A stretch of 64,000 nucleotides of DNA, taken from NCBI RefSeq assembly GCF_014054525.1, contig NZ_CP059564.1, positions 72,357-136,356 on the forward strand, read 5' to 3'. This document shows, one piece after another, positions 27,288 through 36,075 of the stretch. Numbering within the stretch: position 1 is the first letter of the stretch; every line of letters starts with the position of its first letter. The position numbers and the translations under genes were made by a program. The notes under the pieces are model-generated. The model did not search any database. It was not told the origin of the DNA and saw nothing but the letters and a program-made list of their open reading frames with translations. The stretch is from Alysiella filiformis. GTDB lineage: Bacteria > Pseudomonadota > Gammaproteobacteria > Burkholderiales > Neisseriaceae.

Positions 27288-27499
27288 TTCAGGCAGCCTT
27301 TCATTACCCTACAAATTTTTGCTTGCCACCCATCTGTCCCCTCTCCTTTGGGAGAGGGTTAGGGAGAGGGGAAAACTGGCGATGCTCAACGATTTTCCCT
27401 CTCCCCAGCCCTCTCCCAAAGGAGAGGGAGCAGGTTGCGTCATCTCAACGATTGTGGGCAATGTTTATTTTTGTAGGGTAGTGAAAGGCAGCCTGAAAA
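27286..27499. mobile_element. Mosaic miniature element: DUS-tipped inverted repeat around a family B core
   Basis: A 214-bp element whose outer arms (27286-27316 and 27469-27499) are inverted repeats of about 30 bp starting TTTTCAGGCAGCCTTTCA and including ACCCTACAAA. The centre (27336-27432) is a CCCTCTCC / GGAGAGGG double hairpin. A related layout is at 54145-54342. DUS cores form the outermost tips, so the element carries uptake signals at both ends. Confidence 0.75.
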
Positions 27500-27532
27500 C
27501 CCATTTTTAAAATAAAAAATAAAGGAAAAACC

Positions 27533-28549
27533 ATGAACATACTCGTAACAGGCGGCACAGGCTTTATTGGCGCGCACACCGTTGTGGCGTTGCTCAACGC
27601 AGGACACACGCCCATTATTTTGGACAATTTATCCAATTCATCGCCCAAAGTGTTGAACCGCATTCACGACATCACAGGCACAACGCCCACCTTCTACCAA
27701 GGCGACATTCGCGACAGAGCCTTATTGCAAAAGATTTTTTCGCAGCACGCCATTGACAGCGTCATGCACTTTGCCGCGCTCAAAGCGGTGGGCGAAAGCG
27801 TGGCGCAACCCTTGCGTTATTACGACAACAACGTTTCAGGCAGCCTGATTTTGCTGGAAGAAATGCAAAAAGCAGGCGTGTTCAGCATTGTGTTCAGCTC
27901 ATCGGCAACGGTTTATGGCGACCCCGAAGTCGTCCCCATCACCGAAAACACGCGCACAGGCGGCACAACCAACCCCTATGGCACGTCCAAATACATGATG
28001 GAACGCATGATGATGGATTTACAGGCAGCCGACAGCCGTTGGAGCGTGATTTTATTGCGCTATTTCAACCCGATTGGCGCACACGAAAGCGGCAAAATTG
28101 GCGAACAACCCAACGGCATACCGAATAATTTGTTGCCCTACGTTTGCCAAGTGGCGGCAGGGAAATTGGCGGAACTGTCCGTATTTGGCGATGATTATCC
28201 AACCCACGATGGCACAGGCGTACGCGATTACATTCATGTGGTGGATTTGGCGATGGGTCATTTGAAAGCCCTTGACGCAAAAGCCAAAACGGCTGGCGTT
28301 CACATTTACAATTTGGGTACAGGCGTGGGCTATTCCGTGTTGGACATTGTGAAAGCATTTGAACAAGCGTCTGGGCAAACCGTGAAATACGCGATGAAAC
28401 CACGCCGCGCTGGCGACATTGCCGTGTGTTATGCCGACCCCACCAAAGCCGCCACCGAACTCGGTTGGCGTGCCGAACGCGATTTGGCGACCATGATGGC
28501 AGACGCTTGGCGTTGGCAATCACACAATCCCAATGGGTATGATGATTGA
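27533..28549 (+). CDS. galE: UDP-glucose 4-epimerase
   Basis: A 338-residue NAD-dependent short-chain epimerase interconverting UDP-glucose and UDP-galactose, needed for galactose in lipooligosaccharide. [20 protein letters not shown] contains the Rossmann TGGTGFIG motif. The catalytic YxxxK is YGTSKYMME (about residue 150), with the Ser in FSSSATVYG. Length equals E. coli GalE (338). A DUS variant at 27835 is read in frame as SGSL. Confidence 0.97.
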   Translation: MNILVTGGTGFIGAHTVVALLNAGHTPIILDNLSNSSPKVLNRIHDITGTTPTFYQGDIRDRALLQKIFSQHAIDSVMHFAALKAVGESVAQPLRYYDNNVSGSLILLEEMQKAGVFSIVFSSSATVYGDPEVVPITENTRTGGTTNPYGTSKYMMERMMMDLQAADSRWSVILLRYFNPIGAHESGKIGEQPNGIPNNLLPYVCQVAAGKLAELSVFGDDYPTHDGTGVRDYIHVVDLAMGHLKALDAKAKTAGVHIYNLGTGVGYSVLDIVKAFEQASGQTVKYAMKPRRAGDIAVCYADPTKAATELGWRAERDLATMMADAWRWQSHNPNGYDD

Positions 28550-28625
28550 GTTTCAGGCAGCCTGAAAATGAAAGTCCGTTTTGTGTTATGATTTATTCCT
28601 TTTACGGAATAAAGAAAGCACAATC

Positions 28626-29000
28626 ATGTCATGCGAAGTGGAATACACCGATGAATTTGAACAATGGTGGGAAAACCTAAACGAAGATGAACAGGTTTCG
28701 GTTGCCGCCACAGTCGGTTTATTGGAAGAATATGGCATCAATTTGCGTTTTCCACATTGCAGCCAAATTCAAGGCAGTCAATTTGGACAAATGCGTGAAT
28801 TACGCATTCAACATCAAGGCAAACCCTATCGCGTTTTGTACGCCTTTGACCCCGTTCGCCATGCCATTTTGCTGCTGGGTGGCGACAAAACGGGCAACAA
28901 CCGTTGGTATGAAATTCATGTACCCATTGCTGAAAAATTATTTCAAAATCATTTGGCTACATTGGCAGCCGAAAACGTTGTTTCACCGAAAAAAGGATAA
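28626..29000 (+). CDS. HigB/RelE-superfamily toxin (Gp49-like)
   Basis: A 124-residue protein. CEVEYTDEFEQWWENLNEDEQ followed by LRFPHCSQIQGS, MRELRIQHQGKPYRVLYAFDPVR and ILLLGGDKTGNNRWYE (key parts shown) follows the Gp49 branch of RelE toxins, mRNA interferases that act on the ribosome. I chose ATG 28626 because the frame upstream is weak. Four bases separate it from the XRE antitoxin, toxin first, which is the HigBA order. Confidence 0.8.
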   Translation: MSCEVEYTDEFEQWWENLNEDEQVSVAATVGLLEEYGINLRFPHCSQIQGSQFGQMRELRIQHQGKPYRVLYAFDPVRHAILLLGGDKTGNNRWYEIHVPIAEKLFQNHLATLAAENVVSPKKG

Positions 29001-29004
29001 CATC

Positions 29005-29313
29005 ATGGCAAAAAATTTTTCCACATTACGCAACAAAATGTCTGCCCAAGCCCAAGAACGCGCCACACAATTAACGCAACAACACATTCAAGAAATGCCT
29101 TTACATGAATTGCGTCAAGCGCGTGGCTTGTCGCAACAGGTATTGGCTGAAATTTTGAATGTTCAACAGCCCGCCATTGCCAAAATGGAACGCCGCACCG
29201 ATATGTACATTTCCACTTTACGCAGCCACATTGAAGCCATGGGCGGCACATTGGAAATCACCGCCAAATTTGATGATGGCGATGTGAAAATCAGCAATTT
29301 TTCACATATTTGA
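29005..29313 (+). CDS. XRE-family antitoxin (HigA-like)
   Basis: A 102-residue protein with a helix-turn-helix in ELRQARGLSQQVLAEILNVQ followed by QPAIAKMERRTDMYISTLR. The C-terminal GGTLEITAKFDDGDVKIS is a typical short strand tail of antitoxins paired with Gp49-type toxins. AAAGGATAA precedes the ATG. It probably neutralises the toxin encoded just upstream and represses the pair's promoter. Confidence 0.82.
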   Translation: MAKNFSTLRNKMSAQAQERATQLTQQHIQEMPLHELRQARGLSQQVLAEILNVQQPAIAKMERRTDMYISTLRSHIEAMGGTLEITAKFDDGDVKISNFSHI

Positions 29314-29367
29314 TTCGGTTTTCAGGCAGCCTGAAAAAGCATTTAACAAAAAAGACATTTCAAAATC

Positions 29368-29952
29368 ATGATTTTATTTTTAGACAATTACGACAGTTTC
29401 ACCTACAACATCGTGCAATATCTGGCACAACTGGGGCAAGAAGTGGTGGTGCGCTGCAACGATGAAATCACGCTGGACGAGATTGCCGCGCTCAATCCGC
29501 GCTATTTGGTCATTGGGCCTGGTCCTTGTTCGCCCAAAGAAGCGGGCATTTCCGTTGCTGCCATGCAGCATTTTGCGGGCAAAATCCCCATTTTGGGCGT
29601 GTGCTTGGGACACCAAACCATAGGCGAAGCCTTTGGTGGCAAAGTGATTCGCGCCAAAACGCTGATGCACGGCAAAACTTCGCCCGTGTTTCACGAAAAT
29701 GTGGGCGTATTCAAAGACTTGCCCAACCCTGTGATTTGTACGCGCTACCACAGTTTGGTGATTGAACGCGAAACGCTGCCTGAACACCTCATCATCACCG
29801 CGTGGACGGAAGATGGCGAAATCATGGGCGTGCGCCACCGCGATTATCCCATTGAAGGCGTGCAATTCCACCCCGAAGGCTTGCTCACCGAACATGGACA
29901 CGATATGTTGAAAAACTTTTTGGACGAGTTTGCCGATTTTCAGGCTGCCTGA
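29368..29952 (+). CDS. trpG: Anthranilate/aminodeoxychorismate synthase glutamine amidotransferase
   Basis: A 194-residue class I amidotransferase giving ammonia to anthranilate synthase and perhaps aminodeoxychorismate synthase. [19 protein letters not shown] is the family N-terminus. The nucleophile Cys is in [17 protein letters not shown] (about residue 79), and the His-Glu pair is in [13 protein letters not shown]. The stop codon TGA lies inside a DUS (29939-29953), which also encodes the last residues FQAA. No trpE or pabB is next to it. Confidence 0.94.
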   Translation: MILFLDNYDSFTYNIVQYLAQLGQEVVVRCNDEITLDEIAALNPRYLVIGPGPCSPKEAGISVAAMQHFAGKIPILGVCLGHQTIGEAFGGKVIRAKTLMHGKTSPVFHENVGVFKDLPNPVICTRYHSLVIERETLPEHLIITAWTEDGEIMGVRHRDYPIEGVQFHPEGLLTEHGHDMLKNFLDEFADFQAA

Positions 29953-29968
29953 AATACTTGCCAGCAAT

Positions 29969-30076
29969 CTGTTCCCTCCCCTGCTGGCGGGGGAGGGTTA
30001 GGGTGGGGGTGGCTCGTTGGCTTTCTAACCCCCTCCCCAGCCCTCCCCCTTGCATAGGGGGAGGGAGCAAGTTAGC
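29969..30076. repeat. Family B-type GC-rich double hairpin
   Basis: CTGTTCCCTCCCCTGCTGG and mirrored GGGGGAGGGAGCAAG blocks bracket two hairpins of CCCTCCCC / GGGGAGGG type. It lies between trpG and the following gene and lacks the extended ends seen in the longer family B copies. Confidence 0.65.
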
Positions 30077-30134
30077 GCAATTCATCTTTTCAAGCAAACT
30101 GAAAAACCATTCTACAATGAAAAGGGAACAAAAA

Positions 30135-30857
30135 ATGAACGCATTAGCCATTATCGGCAGCAGCAGTTTAGCCAAATTATCCGAATTTGTGATACACCGC
30201 CGCCAAGTCGTGCGTACGCCTTATGGTTTATCGGATTCGCCCTTGCTGTTTGGCAAAATTGGCGATTGCGATGTGGTGCTGTTGGTGCGCCAAGGTTTGA
30301 ATCACACGCTCTCGCCCGAAGCAATCAACTACCGTGCCAACATTTGGGCTTTGAAAGAAGTGGGGGCAAAACAGATTTTGTCGGTCTCATCGGTGTGTGC
30401 TTTGCAGGAAAACACGCTACCTGTGGGCGATTTGGTGTTGCCACACGATTTGATTGACTACACATCAGGTCGCGCCGACACCTTTGCCGATGGCAGACAA
30501 GAAGTGCAATACACCGATTTCAGGCAGCCTTACGCTGCCGATTTGCGCGAAAAAATCATGAATTTAGCCCCACAAATCCACCAACAAGCGGTGTACGCTT
30601 GCATACAAGGCACCCGTTTGCCCACAGGCGCAGAAATCCGCCGCATGCACAACGATGGCGCAGATGTGTATGGCATGACAGGTATGCCCGAAGCGGTGTT
30701 GGCGCGTGAATTGCATTTGGCGTATGTGCATGTTTGTGGGATTGTGGGCGCAGGCGCGGTGGGCGAATCGCCCTTTACCAGCAGCAACCCACATCACGCC
30801 ACGGTAATGGGCAAAATCCGAGATTTATTGTTGCAAATCAGCGCGTTATCATCATGA
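30135..30857 (+). CDS. MTAP/PNP-family nucleoside phosphorylase (probable S-methyl-5'-thioinosine phosphorylase)
   Basis: A 240-residue protein. LAIIGSSSLAKLSEF, GLNHTLSPEAINYRANIWALKEVGAK and QILSVSSVCAL follow the methylthioadenosine phosphorylase pattern. Later GADVYGMTGMPEAVLARELHLAY includes the conserved Met-Glu type substrate site in modified form (GMPEA). Family members split methylthio-nucleosides into base and methylthioribose-1-phosphate. The inosine preference is suggested by likeness to proteobacterial enzymes and is not certain. ATG 30135 follows AAGGGA. The stop overlaps the next gene's start (ATGA). Confidence 0.8.
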   Translation: MNALAIIGSSSLAKLSEFVIHRRQVVRTPYGLSDSPLLFGKIGDCDVVLLVRQGLNHTLSPEAINYRANIWALKEVGAKQILSVSSVCALQENTLPVGDLVLPHDLIDYTSGRADTFADGRQEVQYTDFRQPYAADLREKIMNLAPQIHQQAVYACIQGTRLPTGAEIRRMHNDGADVYGMTGMPEAVLARELHLAYVHVCGIVGAGAVGESPFTSSNPHHATVMGKIRDLLLQISALSS

Positions 30858-31300
30858 ACAGCTACGCTTTGGCGCACATTGTGCATGTGTTTTGTGCCAT
30901 TACCTTTGTGGGCGGTGTGTTTTTTGAGGCTTTGGTGTTGAGCGTGTTGCACAGCAAACGCCTTTCCAGCGAAACACGCCGCGAAGTGGAACGCGCCATT
31001 TCACAACGCGCCCGTCAAGTCATGCCTTTCGTGGTGTTGGGGGTGTTTGTGTCGGGCGGTGTGATGGCGGCGCGTTATGGCGAGGTGTTGCGCGACCCGT
31101 TTGCCAGCAGCTTTGGGACGCAATTATTATTGAAATTGTGTTTGGCTGGCAGCGTGTTGGTGCATTTTGTGATTGCCGTGTCCAAAATGAAACGTGGCAC
31201 ACTCACGGTGGCGTGGTCTAAATACATACACGCGGCGGTGTTGTGTCAAATGGTGGGCATTGTGTTGTTGGCAAAAACCATGTTTTATGTTTCGTGGTAA
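30854..31300 (+). CDS. CopD-like small membrane protein
   Basis: A 148-residue protein with four transmembrane helices. MNSYALAHIVHVFCAITFVGGVFFEALV contains His residues in the first helix, and the last helix holds KYIHAAVLCQMVG. This matches the CopD-like copper resistance membrane family loosely. It overlaps the phosphorylase gene by four bases (ATGA), so the two are translationally coupled, though no functional link is obvious. Confidence 0.7.
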   Translation: MNSYALAHIVHVFCAITFVGGVFFEALVLSVLHSKRLSSETRREVERAISQRARQVMPFVVLGVFVSGGVMAARYGEVLRDPFASSFGTQLLLKLCLAGSVLVHFVIAVSKMKRGTLTVAWSKYIHAAVLCQMVGIVLLAKTMFYVSW

Positions 31301-31345
31301 ATTTGGGCTGCCTGAATGCGCCCCATCTCCAAAAAGGAAAACCCC

Positions 31346-32077
31346 ATGTCTTTAAACCAAAAATTGCCCAATCTGCCTTTAAGTGAAAACGAAAAACTGG
31401 CATTGCACGCCAAAGAAAGCCACCGCATTTTGGGCATTGTGTCCGAATTTTTACAGGCAGGCGAGCAACTTCGTGCCATACAGCCAGCCGTGAGCATTTA
31501 CGGCAGCGCGCGCACCCCCACCGACCACCCCGATTACCAATTTGCCCAAAGCCTGTCGCGCAAATTGTCGGACGCGGGTTTTGCCGTGATTTCGGGCGGC
31601 GGGCCAGGCATCATGGAAGCCGCCAACAAAGGCGCGTTTGCAGGCAAAAGCCCTGCGGTGGGCTTGAACATTGTGTTGCCGCACGAGCAAAAACCCAATC
31701 CGTATCAGGATTTATCGGTGTTGTTTCAGCATTTTTTTCCGCGCAAAGTGATGTTTGTCAAACACGCGATTGCCTATGTTGCCATGCCAGGGGGCTTTGG
31801 TACGCTGGACGAATTGTTTGAAAACCTGACTTTGGTGCAAACGCACAAAGTGCCACAACGCCCCATTATTTTGGTGGGCAGCGCGTTTTGGGGTGGTTTG
31901 TTGGATTGGTTGCGTGATACCATGTTGGCACGAAAATTCATCAACCCCAATGATTTGGATTTGATTCAAATCATTGATGATGAAGATGAAATTGTGCAAC
32001 GCATTTTCCATTATTACGAAAATTGCAATGATGATTATTGTGTCTTCCCACACGATAATGATTTTTTAGGACTGTAA
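31346..32077 (+). CDS. LOG-family protein (lysine decarboxylase-like, putative nucleotide 5'-monophosphate phosphoribohydrolase)
   Basis: A 243-residue Rossmann-fold protein. VSIYGSARTPTDHPDY opens the domain. VISGGGPGIMEAANKGA and AMPGGFGTLDELFE give the PGGxGTxxE active-site motif of LOG proteins, which in several cases release ribose-5-phosphate from nucleotides. ATG 31346 follows AAGGAAA; a longer frame starts at 31316 without support. It is followed 12 bp later by a small conserved-looking gene, probably an operon. Confidence 0.88.
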   Translation: MSLNQKLPNLPLSENEKLALHAKESHRILGIVSEFLQAGEQLRAIQPAVSIYGSARTPTDHPDYQFAQSLSRKLSDAGFAVISGGGPGIMEAANKGAFAGKSPAVGLNIVLPHEQKPNPYQDLSVLFQHFFPRKVMFVKHAIAYVAMPGGFGTLDELFENLTLVQTHKVPQRPIILVGSAFWGGLLDWLRDTMLARKFINPNDLDLIQIIDDEDEIVQRIFHYYENCNDDYCVFPHDNDFLGL

Positions 32078-32089
32078 AGGAAAACAATC

Positions 32090-32485
32090 ATGGCTGATTA
32101 TCAAAGCAAATTGTTGGATATTGTCAATCAACACGGTTACAGACTGCCTGAACCAAGCGTGTTTGCCGCTTTGGAAGAATTTAAAACTCAGGCAAATCAG
32201 GTGCTTGCCTACAAAGGCTTGGGCGTGCATTTCCGCCACTTAATCAACGACCCCAACGACCCCAACGATGACGGCGGTCAAATCGTGCTGTATAACGCGC
32301 AACATCAATTTGTCTCCATTTTGGCAAACTGGACGTATGGGCACCCCTTTCACACCTTTCCTGTGAAATTGTCTTTTGCCGATGAAGAATACGCTTGCCA
32401 CACCGCCGATGATGTGGAAATCGCCTTAACCGCCTTAATTGAAAGCGATGTTTTTAAACAGGTTTTGAATTTGAGCAAGCGATAA
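32090..32485 (+). CDS. Hypothetical protein, 131 aa
   Basis: Not recognised. It is soluble, without signal peptide, with an N-terminal helical part and a strand-rich middle (GGQIVLYNAQHQFVSILANWTYG, key part IVLYN). The C-terminal segment HTADDVEIALTALIESDVFKQ is helical. AAAGGAAAA precedes the ATG and the gap to the LOG gene is 12 bp, so it is probably co-transcribed. A DUS terminator follows. Confidence 0.7.
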   Translation: MADYQSKLLDIVNQHGYRLPEPSVFAALEEFKTQANQVLAYKGLGVHFRHLINDPNDPNDDGGQIVLYNAQHQFVSILANWTYGHPFHTFPVKLSFADEEYACHTADDVEIALTALIESDVFKQVLNLSKR

Positions 32486-32506
32486 AAGGACAAATGTGGT
32501 TTTCAG

Positions 32507-32540
32507 GCAGCCTGAAACGCCCATTCAGGCTGCTTTTCTT
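32507..32540 (+). terminator. DUS-based terminator
   Basis: GCAGCCTGAA (32507-32516) pairs with TTCAGGCTGC (32524-32533) around a 7-nt loop and is followed by TTTTCTT. It closes the LOG operon. Confidence 0.75.
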
Positions 32541-32549
32541 GATTCTGGA

Positions 32550-32704
32550 CTGAAACCTTTGCAAAACTCGGTTTGTAGGGGCAGATTTCATATCTGCCCC
32601 GTTTAGGTTCGCAGAAATTTTCATTCTTATCAATAAATTGAAAAAAGGCGGATATGAAATCCGCCCCTACGTCAGTTTAAAAGTAGGTTTTGCAAAGGTT
32701 TCAG
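32550..32704. mobile_element. Family A miniature element (complete)
   Basis: 155 bp with ends CTGAAACCTTTGCAAAAC and GTTTTGCAAAGGTTTCAG, a perfect inverted repeat of at least 18 bp. Hairpins GGCAGATTTCATATCTGCC and GGCGGATATGAAATCCGCC lie in each half. This is one of the cleanest copies and a good reference for the family. Confidence 0.85.
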
Positions 32705-32765
32705 CCTACTATTTTTTATCACCAAACCCAAACATAATTGGGGCAGACAAACAATAAGGACTTGT

Positions 32766-33581
32766 ATGAAATTGATTTTAAAACAAACTTTACGCTTAAC
32801 CACACTGGCATTGGCATTAACGGCTTGTCAGCCTGATGCCCCCAATCCCACCCCAGTCTCCGCCAGCGCAACATCGGCGGCAGAATCCACATCATCATTG
32901 CCGATAGTGAAGGTGTCTTCCGATTTGGATTACCAGCCCTACATTTTTATGGACGGCAGCAACAACCCCGTGGGCATAGAAGTGGACATTTTGAATGCGA
33001 TTGGCAAAAAAATAGGCGTGCAATTCACATTTCATGCCTATGCGTGGGACGACATTTTCAACCAGTTGCCCGAACGCGACATCATGGTAGTGGCAAGCGG
33101 CTTTTCCAAAGAAGATGCCGAGTTGGACAAAGTGTCATTGAGCGAATCGTATCACCACACACCCGATTGCATTGCTACCCTGCCCAATACACCACCACAA
33201 CAATGGGCAAAAGGCAAAGTTACCGTCATTCCCGAAGACGATTTGATGGAAGATTTGACCGACTCATTCAGCGTCAAACCTGAAAATTTTGTGCGTGAAA
33301 GCAGCACCTATTTAGGTTTAACCAGCTTGGTCAAAAAGCAATCGCAAGCCTTTGTGAGCGACTGCACCGCCATTCGCTACTACGCCCACAGCGATACCTT
33401 GAAACAATACGCTTTCCACATTCAAGAATTGCCCGATTCAAACCACCCCGACAGCGCGAATTTGGTGTTTGGCGTACGCAAAGGCAACGATGAATTTTTA
33501 GGCAAAATCAACGCTGCGCTGGCTGAATTGAAAAAAAGCGGCGAATTGGAACAAATCAAACGCAAATGGCGACAATATTAA
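32766..33581 (+). CDS. Periplasmic solute-binding lipoprotein (SBP family 3), second paralog
   Basis: A 271-residue lipoprotein with signal MKLILKQTLRLTTLALALTACQ (lipobox LTAC). The domain has SDLDYQPYIFMDGSNNPVG, VEVDILNAIGKK-like EVDILNAIG and the closing GELEQIKRKWRQY. It parallels the protein at 21728-22534 along its length. The two share Cys in a PDC motif and an SDC-x-x-IRYY motif. No transporter genes are adjacent. Flanked on both sides by family A elements, so it could have been duplicated or moved with them. Confidence 0.85.
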   Translation: MKLILKQTLRLTTLALALTACQPDAPNPTPVSASATSAAESTSSLPIVKVSSDLDYQPYIFMDGSNNPVGIEVDILNAIGKKIGVQFTFHAYAWDDIFNQLPERDIMVVASGFSKEDAELDKVSLSESYHHTPDCIATLPNTPPQQWAKGKVTVIPEDDLMEDLTDSFSVKPENFVRESSTYLGLTSLVKKQSQAFVSDCTAIRYYAHSDTLKQYAFHIQELPDSNHPDSANLVFGVRKGNDEFLGKINAALAELKKSGELEQIKRKWRQY

Positions 33582-33592
33582 AGCCATAATCG

Positions 33593-33652
33593 GTTTGCAA
33601 AAAGGGCAGATATGAAATCTGCCCCTACAAACCAAGTTTTGCAAAAGTTTCT
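33593..33652. repeat. Family A half element
   Basis: Only the right half is present: GGGCAGATATGAAATCTGCCC, then CTACAAACCAAGTTTTGCAA and AGTTTC. It lies between the lipoprotein gene and uvrD, abutting the stop of uvrD. Confidence 0.7.
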
Positions 33653-33654
33653 GA

Positions 33655-35859
33655 CTATAATTTTGCCAATTTGGCAAATGCCGTATCCAGCACCTTAATG
33701 CCGTCTACGCCAAAGTTGATGGTCAATTTGGCAGATGAGCCGCCGTCCACCGCGTCAATAATCACGCCCACGCCAAATTTGCCATGACGCACATTTTCGC
33801 CAATCAAAAAGCCGTCAAAATCGCGTGGCAATTCTTGATTGGAAACGGCTGGCGCGTGTTGATGAAATTTTAAATGGCTGTTTTCTTGGCTGTTTTTGGA
33901 TTTTGGTTTGGGCGATAAATGTTGCAACACGTTTTCAGGCAGCTCGTCCACAAAACGAGATGGCACGCCAAATTGCGAAACGCCATGCAACATGCGCTGT
34001 TGCGCCATGCTCACATAAAGCCGTTGTCGCGCCCGCGTAATCGCCACATACATCAAACGCCGTTCCTCCGCCAAACCGCCCGCTTCGTTCAAACTCAATT
34101 CGCTGGGGAAACGCCCCTCTTCCATGCCCGACAAAAACACCACGTCAAATTCCAAACCTTTTGCCGCGTGAACGGTCATCATTTGCACCGCGCTGTCGCC
34201 TTTGCCTGCCTGATTTTCGCCGCTTTCCAAAGCCGCATTGCTCAAAAAGGCGATGATGGGCAAGGCGGCATGGTCTGCCAAATTTTCAGGCAGCGTGTCC
34301 AGTTGCACGTCTTCCACGCGAAAATACGTTGCTGCGTTGAGCAATTCGTGCAGGTTTTCCACGCGCTCTTGTTCGGCGATTTGTTTTTGATTTTGATAAT
34401 GCGTGATTAAACCCGACAAATCCAACACACTTTGCACCAATTCAGGCAGCGAAACCACGCCCACTTGTCCGCGTAATTGTTCAATCAAATCAATGAATGG
34501 GGCGGTTTTTTTGCCCATGGTGCAGGCTGCCTGAAACAGGGTTGTGCCGCTTGTTTGTGCGGCTGCCTGAATGTTTTCAATGGTGCGCGTGCCTATGCCG
34601 CGTGGCGGAAAATTAATCACGCGCAACAAAGCGTTATCGTCATCGGGGTTAATCGCCAAACGCAAATACGCCAGCGCGTGTTTCACTTCTTGGCGTTCAT
34701 AAAAGCGCAAGCCGCCATAAATTTTGTATGGCACGGCTGCCTGAAACAGGGCTTGTTCCAACACGCGCGATTGGGCATTGCTGCGATAGAGCAAGGCGAT
34801 TTGGTTCAAATCATGCCCTTCGCGTTGCAACATTTTGATTTCAGAAACAATGAATTCCGCCTCCACCAAATCATTGAATGCAGAAAACACGCGAATTTTG
34901 TCGCCATCGGGCGCGTCTGTACGCAAATTTTTGCCCAAGCGGTCGCTGTTGTTTTGGATAACGGCATTGGCGGCGGTCAAAATATTGCCCACCGAACGGT
35001 AATTTTGTTCCAATTTAATCGGCTCGCTCACGCCAAAATCGCGCAAAAATTGCGCCATATTGCCCACATTTGCACCGCGAAAACGGTAAATGCTCTGGTC
35101 ATCATCGCCCACGGCAAACACCGCCGCGCCACCGCCTGCCAGCAATTTGAGCCAAGCGTATTGCAAATTGTTGGTGTCTTGAAATTCATCTACCAAAATG
35201 TGCGTGAAACGGCTGTGATAATGCGCCAAAAGTGTGGCATTGGCATTCAAAAGCTCGTAACTTCGCAACAGCAATTCGGCAAAATCCACCACGCCTTCGC
35301 GCTGACAAAGCTGCTCATATTCAGCATAGCAGCGAATCAGACGTTGGGTGTAGGGGTCGGGCGCGTCAAGGCTGCCTGAACGCAAACCCGCTTCTTTTTG
35401 CGCGTTGATGAAACCTTGTAACACGCGCGGTGCAAGCACTTTCTCATCAATATCCATTTGTTTCAAAAGGCGTTTGATGATGGCGGTTTGGTCGCTGCTG
35501 TCCAAAATTTGAAAGGTTTGCGGCAAATTCGCATCGCGGTAATGCAAACGCAACAGACGGTGGCAAATGCCATGAAACGTCCCCAACCACATGGCGCGTA
35601 AATTGTGCGGCAACATGGCAGACAGGCGCGTTTGCATTTCTTTGGCGGCTTTGTTGGTAAACGTAACCGCCATGATGTTATGCACCCCTGCGTGGGCGTG
35701 TTGCAACAGCCACGCAATGCGCGTGGTCAAAACGCGCGTTTTGCCGCTGCCTGCGCCAGCCAAAATCAGCGCGGAAGTTTGTGGATTGCATTCAACGGCT
35801 TGGCGTTGCTGCGTATTGAGATTGCGGAATAAATCGGGATTGGAATCTTGAAAAAACAT
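33655..35859 (-). CDS. uvrD: DNA helicase II (UvrD/Rep superfamily 1A)
   Basis: A 734-residue helicase acting in nucleotide-excision and mismatch repair. Walker A is AGAGSGKT (residues about 36-43). Further SF1 motifs are visible: FTNKAAKEM, VDEFQDTN (motif II, about 224), DDQSIYRFRGA, LEQNYRS, TVHAAKGLEFD and EERRLMYVAITRA. The C-terminal 60 residues (ENVRHGKFGVGVI...) form the tudor-like UvrD/PcrA tail. Length is typical of Neisseria UvrD. A DUS follows the start codon side at 35863. Confidence 0.95.
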   Translation of the reverse strand: MFFQDSNPDLFRNLNTQQRQAVECNPQTSALILAGAGSGKTRVLTTRIAWLLQHAHAGVHNIMAVTFTNKAAKEMQTRLSAMLPHNLRAMWLGTFHGICHRLLRLHYRDANLPQTFQILDSSDQTAIIKRLLKQMDIDEKVLAPRVLQGFINAQKEAGLRSGSLDAPDPYTQRLIRCYAEYEQLCQREGVVDFAELLLRSYELLNANATLLAHYHSRFTHILVDEFQDTNNLQYAWLKLLAGGGAAVFAVGDDDQSIYRFRGANVGNMAQFLRDFGVSEPIKLEQNYRSVGNILTAANAVIQNNSDRLGKNLRTDAPDGDKIRVFSAFNDLVEAEFIVSEIKMLQREGHDLNQIALLYRSNAQSRVLEQALFQAAVPYKIYGGLRFYERQEVKHALAYLRLAINPDDDNALLRVINFPPRGIGTRTIENIQAAAQTSGTTLFQAACTMGKKTAPFIDLIEQLRGQVGVVSLPELVQSVLDLSGLITHYQNQKQIAEQERVENLHELLNAATYFRVEDVQLDTLPENLADHAALPIIAFLSNAALESGENQAGKGDSAVQMMTVHAAKGLEFDVVFLSGMEEGRFPSELSLNEAGGLAEERRLMYVAITRARQRLYVSMAQQRMLHGVSQFGVPSRFVDELPENVLQHLSPKPKSKNSQENSHLKFHQHAPAVSNQELPRDFDGFLIGENVRHGKFGVGVIIDAVDGGSSAKLTINFGVDGIKVLDTAFAKLAKL

Positions 35860-36075
35860 GGTTTCAGGCTGCCTGAAAAAACAATGCGGCTATTTTACCG
35901 TGTTTTGCGCGTTTTGATGTTTGATTTCACAGTGGTAAAAGCAGAGTGTAGTGTGTTAATCATGAAAATATTTCGCCTCCCCAAAAAACCCAACAATACC
36001 TTTAAAAAAATCAGCACAATAAAATGATTTCTTTTATAATGTTTCGCTCATTTTTGCTCCATTTCGGTAAACATC

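Noticed and set aside
34477-35379. 300-codon open frame antisense to uvrD
   Set aside because: Shadow of uvrD with no domain pattern or start signal.
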